Source of the DNA: Solwaraspora sp. WMMA2065
GTDB lineage: Bacteria > Actinomycetota > Actinomycetes > Mycobacteriales > Micromonosporaceae
Assembly: GCF_030345075.1 (NCBI RefSeq)
Contig: NZ_CP128361.1
Span: 2,108,001-2,172,000 of the forward strand
Length of the DNA stretch: 64,000 nt
Direction of reading: 5' to 3'
Program-made: the position numbers and the translations under genes
The notes under the pieces: generated by a model
What the model was told of the DNA's origin: nothing
Database searches by the model: none
The model's input: the letters and a program-made list of their open reading frames with translations, nothing else
Part shown: positions 63,378 through 64,000 of the stretch, in pieces
Layout: each line of letters begins with the position of its first letter
How positions within the stretch are numbered: the first letter of the stretch is position 1

Positions 63378-64000
63378 TCAGTCCTGTGTGACCGGCAACC
63401 AGACCACCGACGGCCGCTGCGGGTCGTGGAAGATCCACCGTTCGCTGCTCCGCAGCCGCGCGGCGGTACCCAGCGGCTCACCAGATCCCGGGTTCCTCGC
63501 CCACCGCGGATGCGCGCCACCGCTGACCTGCACCCGTAACCGCTCTCCTGCTGCCAGCCGGCAGGCGGTCGGCCAGAGGGTCACCGGCACCCGGACCACC
63601 TCGCCGCCCGCCTCGCCATCCACCCGGGACAGACCATCACAGATGTTCCAGGATCTACCGCGCAGGTCGACGCGGCACAGCCGGACGAACACGTCGAAGT
63701 ACGCGACGCTGCAGCGGACGTACACCTCGGCCGTCACCGGGCCGATCAGCTCCACCGGCCGGTCCAACGGCCCGCTCGTGTAGGTCAGCACGTCCGGGCG
63801 GGCCTCCAGCCCCCGGTTGTCGCGCACCCCGGCGTGCTGGGCGATCAGCATCGGCCCGCCCACCGCCGGAGTCGGTGCGGCCGGGTCGTAGCGGTGCCGG
63901 TCCGGCGCCGACCGGGGCGGCACCGACCGGCCCAGCCGACCGCCCGGCCACAGGTACCACCCGGTGGTCGTCACCGGCGGCGGCCAGTCGGCGAGGTCAC
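63378..64000 (-). CDS. CocE/NonD family hydrolase, C-terminal part
   Basis: The last 207 codons of a gene that begins beyond the right edge. The visible part is the C-terminal jelly-roll domain of X-Pro dipeptidyl-peptidase/cocaine-esterase-like enzymes: PVELIGPVTAEVYVRCSVAYFDVFVRLCRVD, then SWNICDGLSRVD, then VPVTLWPTACRLAAGERLRVQVSGGAHPRWARNPGSGEP (key residues). The domain covers the alpha/beta-hydrolase active site. The catalytic Ser, Asp and His lie in the missing part, so substrate class (ester, amide, dipeptide) cannot be judged. The stop is at 63378. Confidence 0.85.
   Translation of the reverse strand, partial: DLADWPPPVTTTGWYLWPGGRLGRSVPPRSAPDRHRYDPAAPTPAVGGPMLIAQHAGVRDNRGLEARPDVLTYTSGPLDRPVELIGPVTAEVYVRCSVAYFDVFVRLCRVDLRGRSWNICDGLSRVDGEAGGEVVRVPVTLWPTACRLAAGERLRVQVSGGAHPRWARNPGSGEPLGTAARLRSSERWIFHDPQRPSVVWLPVTQD

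Overview
The window is about 72% G+C with dense GTG/ATG starts and ATGA/GTGA start-stop overlaps. It carries whiA, rbpA, DUF397/DUF5753 and LytR-CpsA-Psr genes and a sufR-B-D-C-S-U-T operon. This points to a filamentous actinomycete, most likely Micromonosporaceae; the family is inferred from gene content and order, not from a marker gene search.

Layout. 1-2.2 kb: the end of a DUF692 (MNIO) oxidase with its SCO6045-like partner, an SDR and the Mug glycosylase. 2.2-7.7 kb (minus): a zinc-ribbon protein, an ABC exporter, an enoyl-CoA hydratase-like protein, a small HTH protein and an ABC-F ATPase with a hairpin plus U-run in its leader. 8.0-15.7 kb: a conserved protein with MgtE-N-like repeats, then the complete SUF Fe-S assembly operon on minus, headed by its own Fe-S regulator. 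15.8-20.2 kb: ctaA, an amino-acid permease, a small conserved gene and ctaB. 20.4-28.9 kb: the pentose-phosphate operon tkt-tal-pgi-zwf-opcA-pgl, preceded by a 32-bp palindrome. 38.5-61.1 kb is again core: rbpA and secG, then tpiA-pgk-gap, whiA-yvcK-rapZ-uvrC, a Rieske lipoprotein, uvrA, an LCP protein, rsgA and an MBL hydrolase. The end holds an SDR, an amidase and a partial CocE/NonD hydrolase.

Two accessory blocks break this core. Block A (28.9-38.5 kb), between pgl and rbpA, is a defence-like island. It holds a TOPRIM gene, then a tightly coupled minus-strand operon: a Crp/Fnr regulator with a cyclic-nucleotide type pocket, a class III nucleotide cyclase-like protein, a 685-aa protein with a degenerate P-loop, an unrecognised 224-aa protein and a Pycsar-type transmembrane effector. 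Beside it lie a frameshifted gene, a Mth938-like protein, an APH(6)-like kinase and an XRE(DUF5753)/DUF397 pair. The five-gene operon is the best candidate for a new system: it looks like a Pycsar anti-phage module with its own nucleotide-sensing regulator and two extra components. Block B (39.4-45.4 kb), between secG and tpiA, holds a VKOR-like membrane protein and a phytoene-desaturase-like flavoprotein on plus. Converging on them is a coupled minus-strand operon of a Tes/MJ0619-like radical SAM enzyme, an ArsM-like methyltransferase and a mercuric-reductase-like flavoprotein. This may be an undescribed lipid or metalloid pathway.

No tRNA, rRNA, CRISPR array, IS element or integrase was recognised by eye. 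Coordinates of some starts are choices between alternatives and are explained where they matter.
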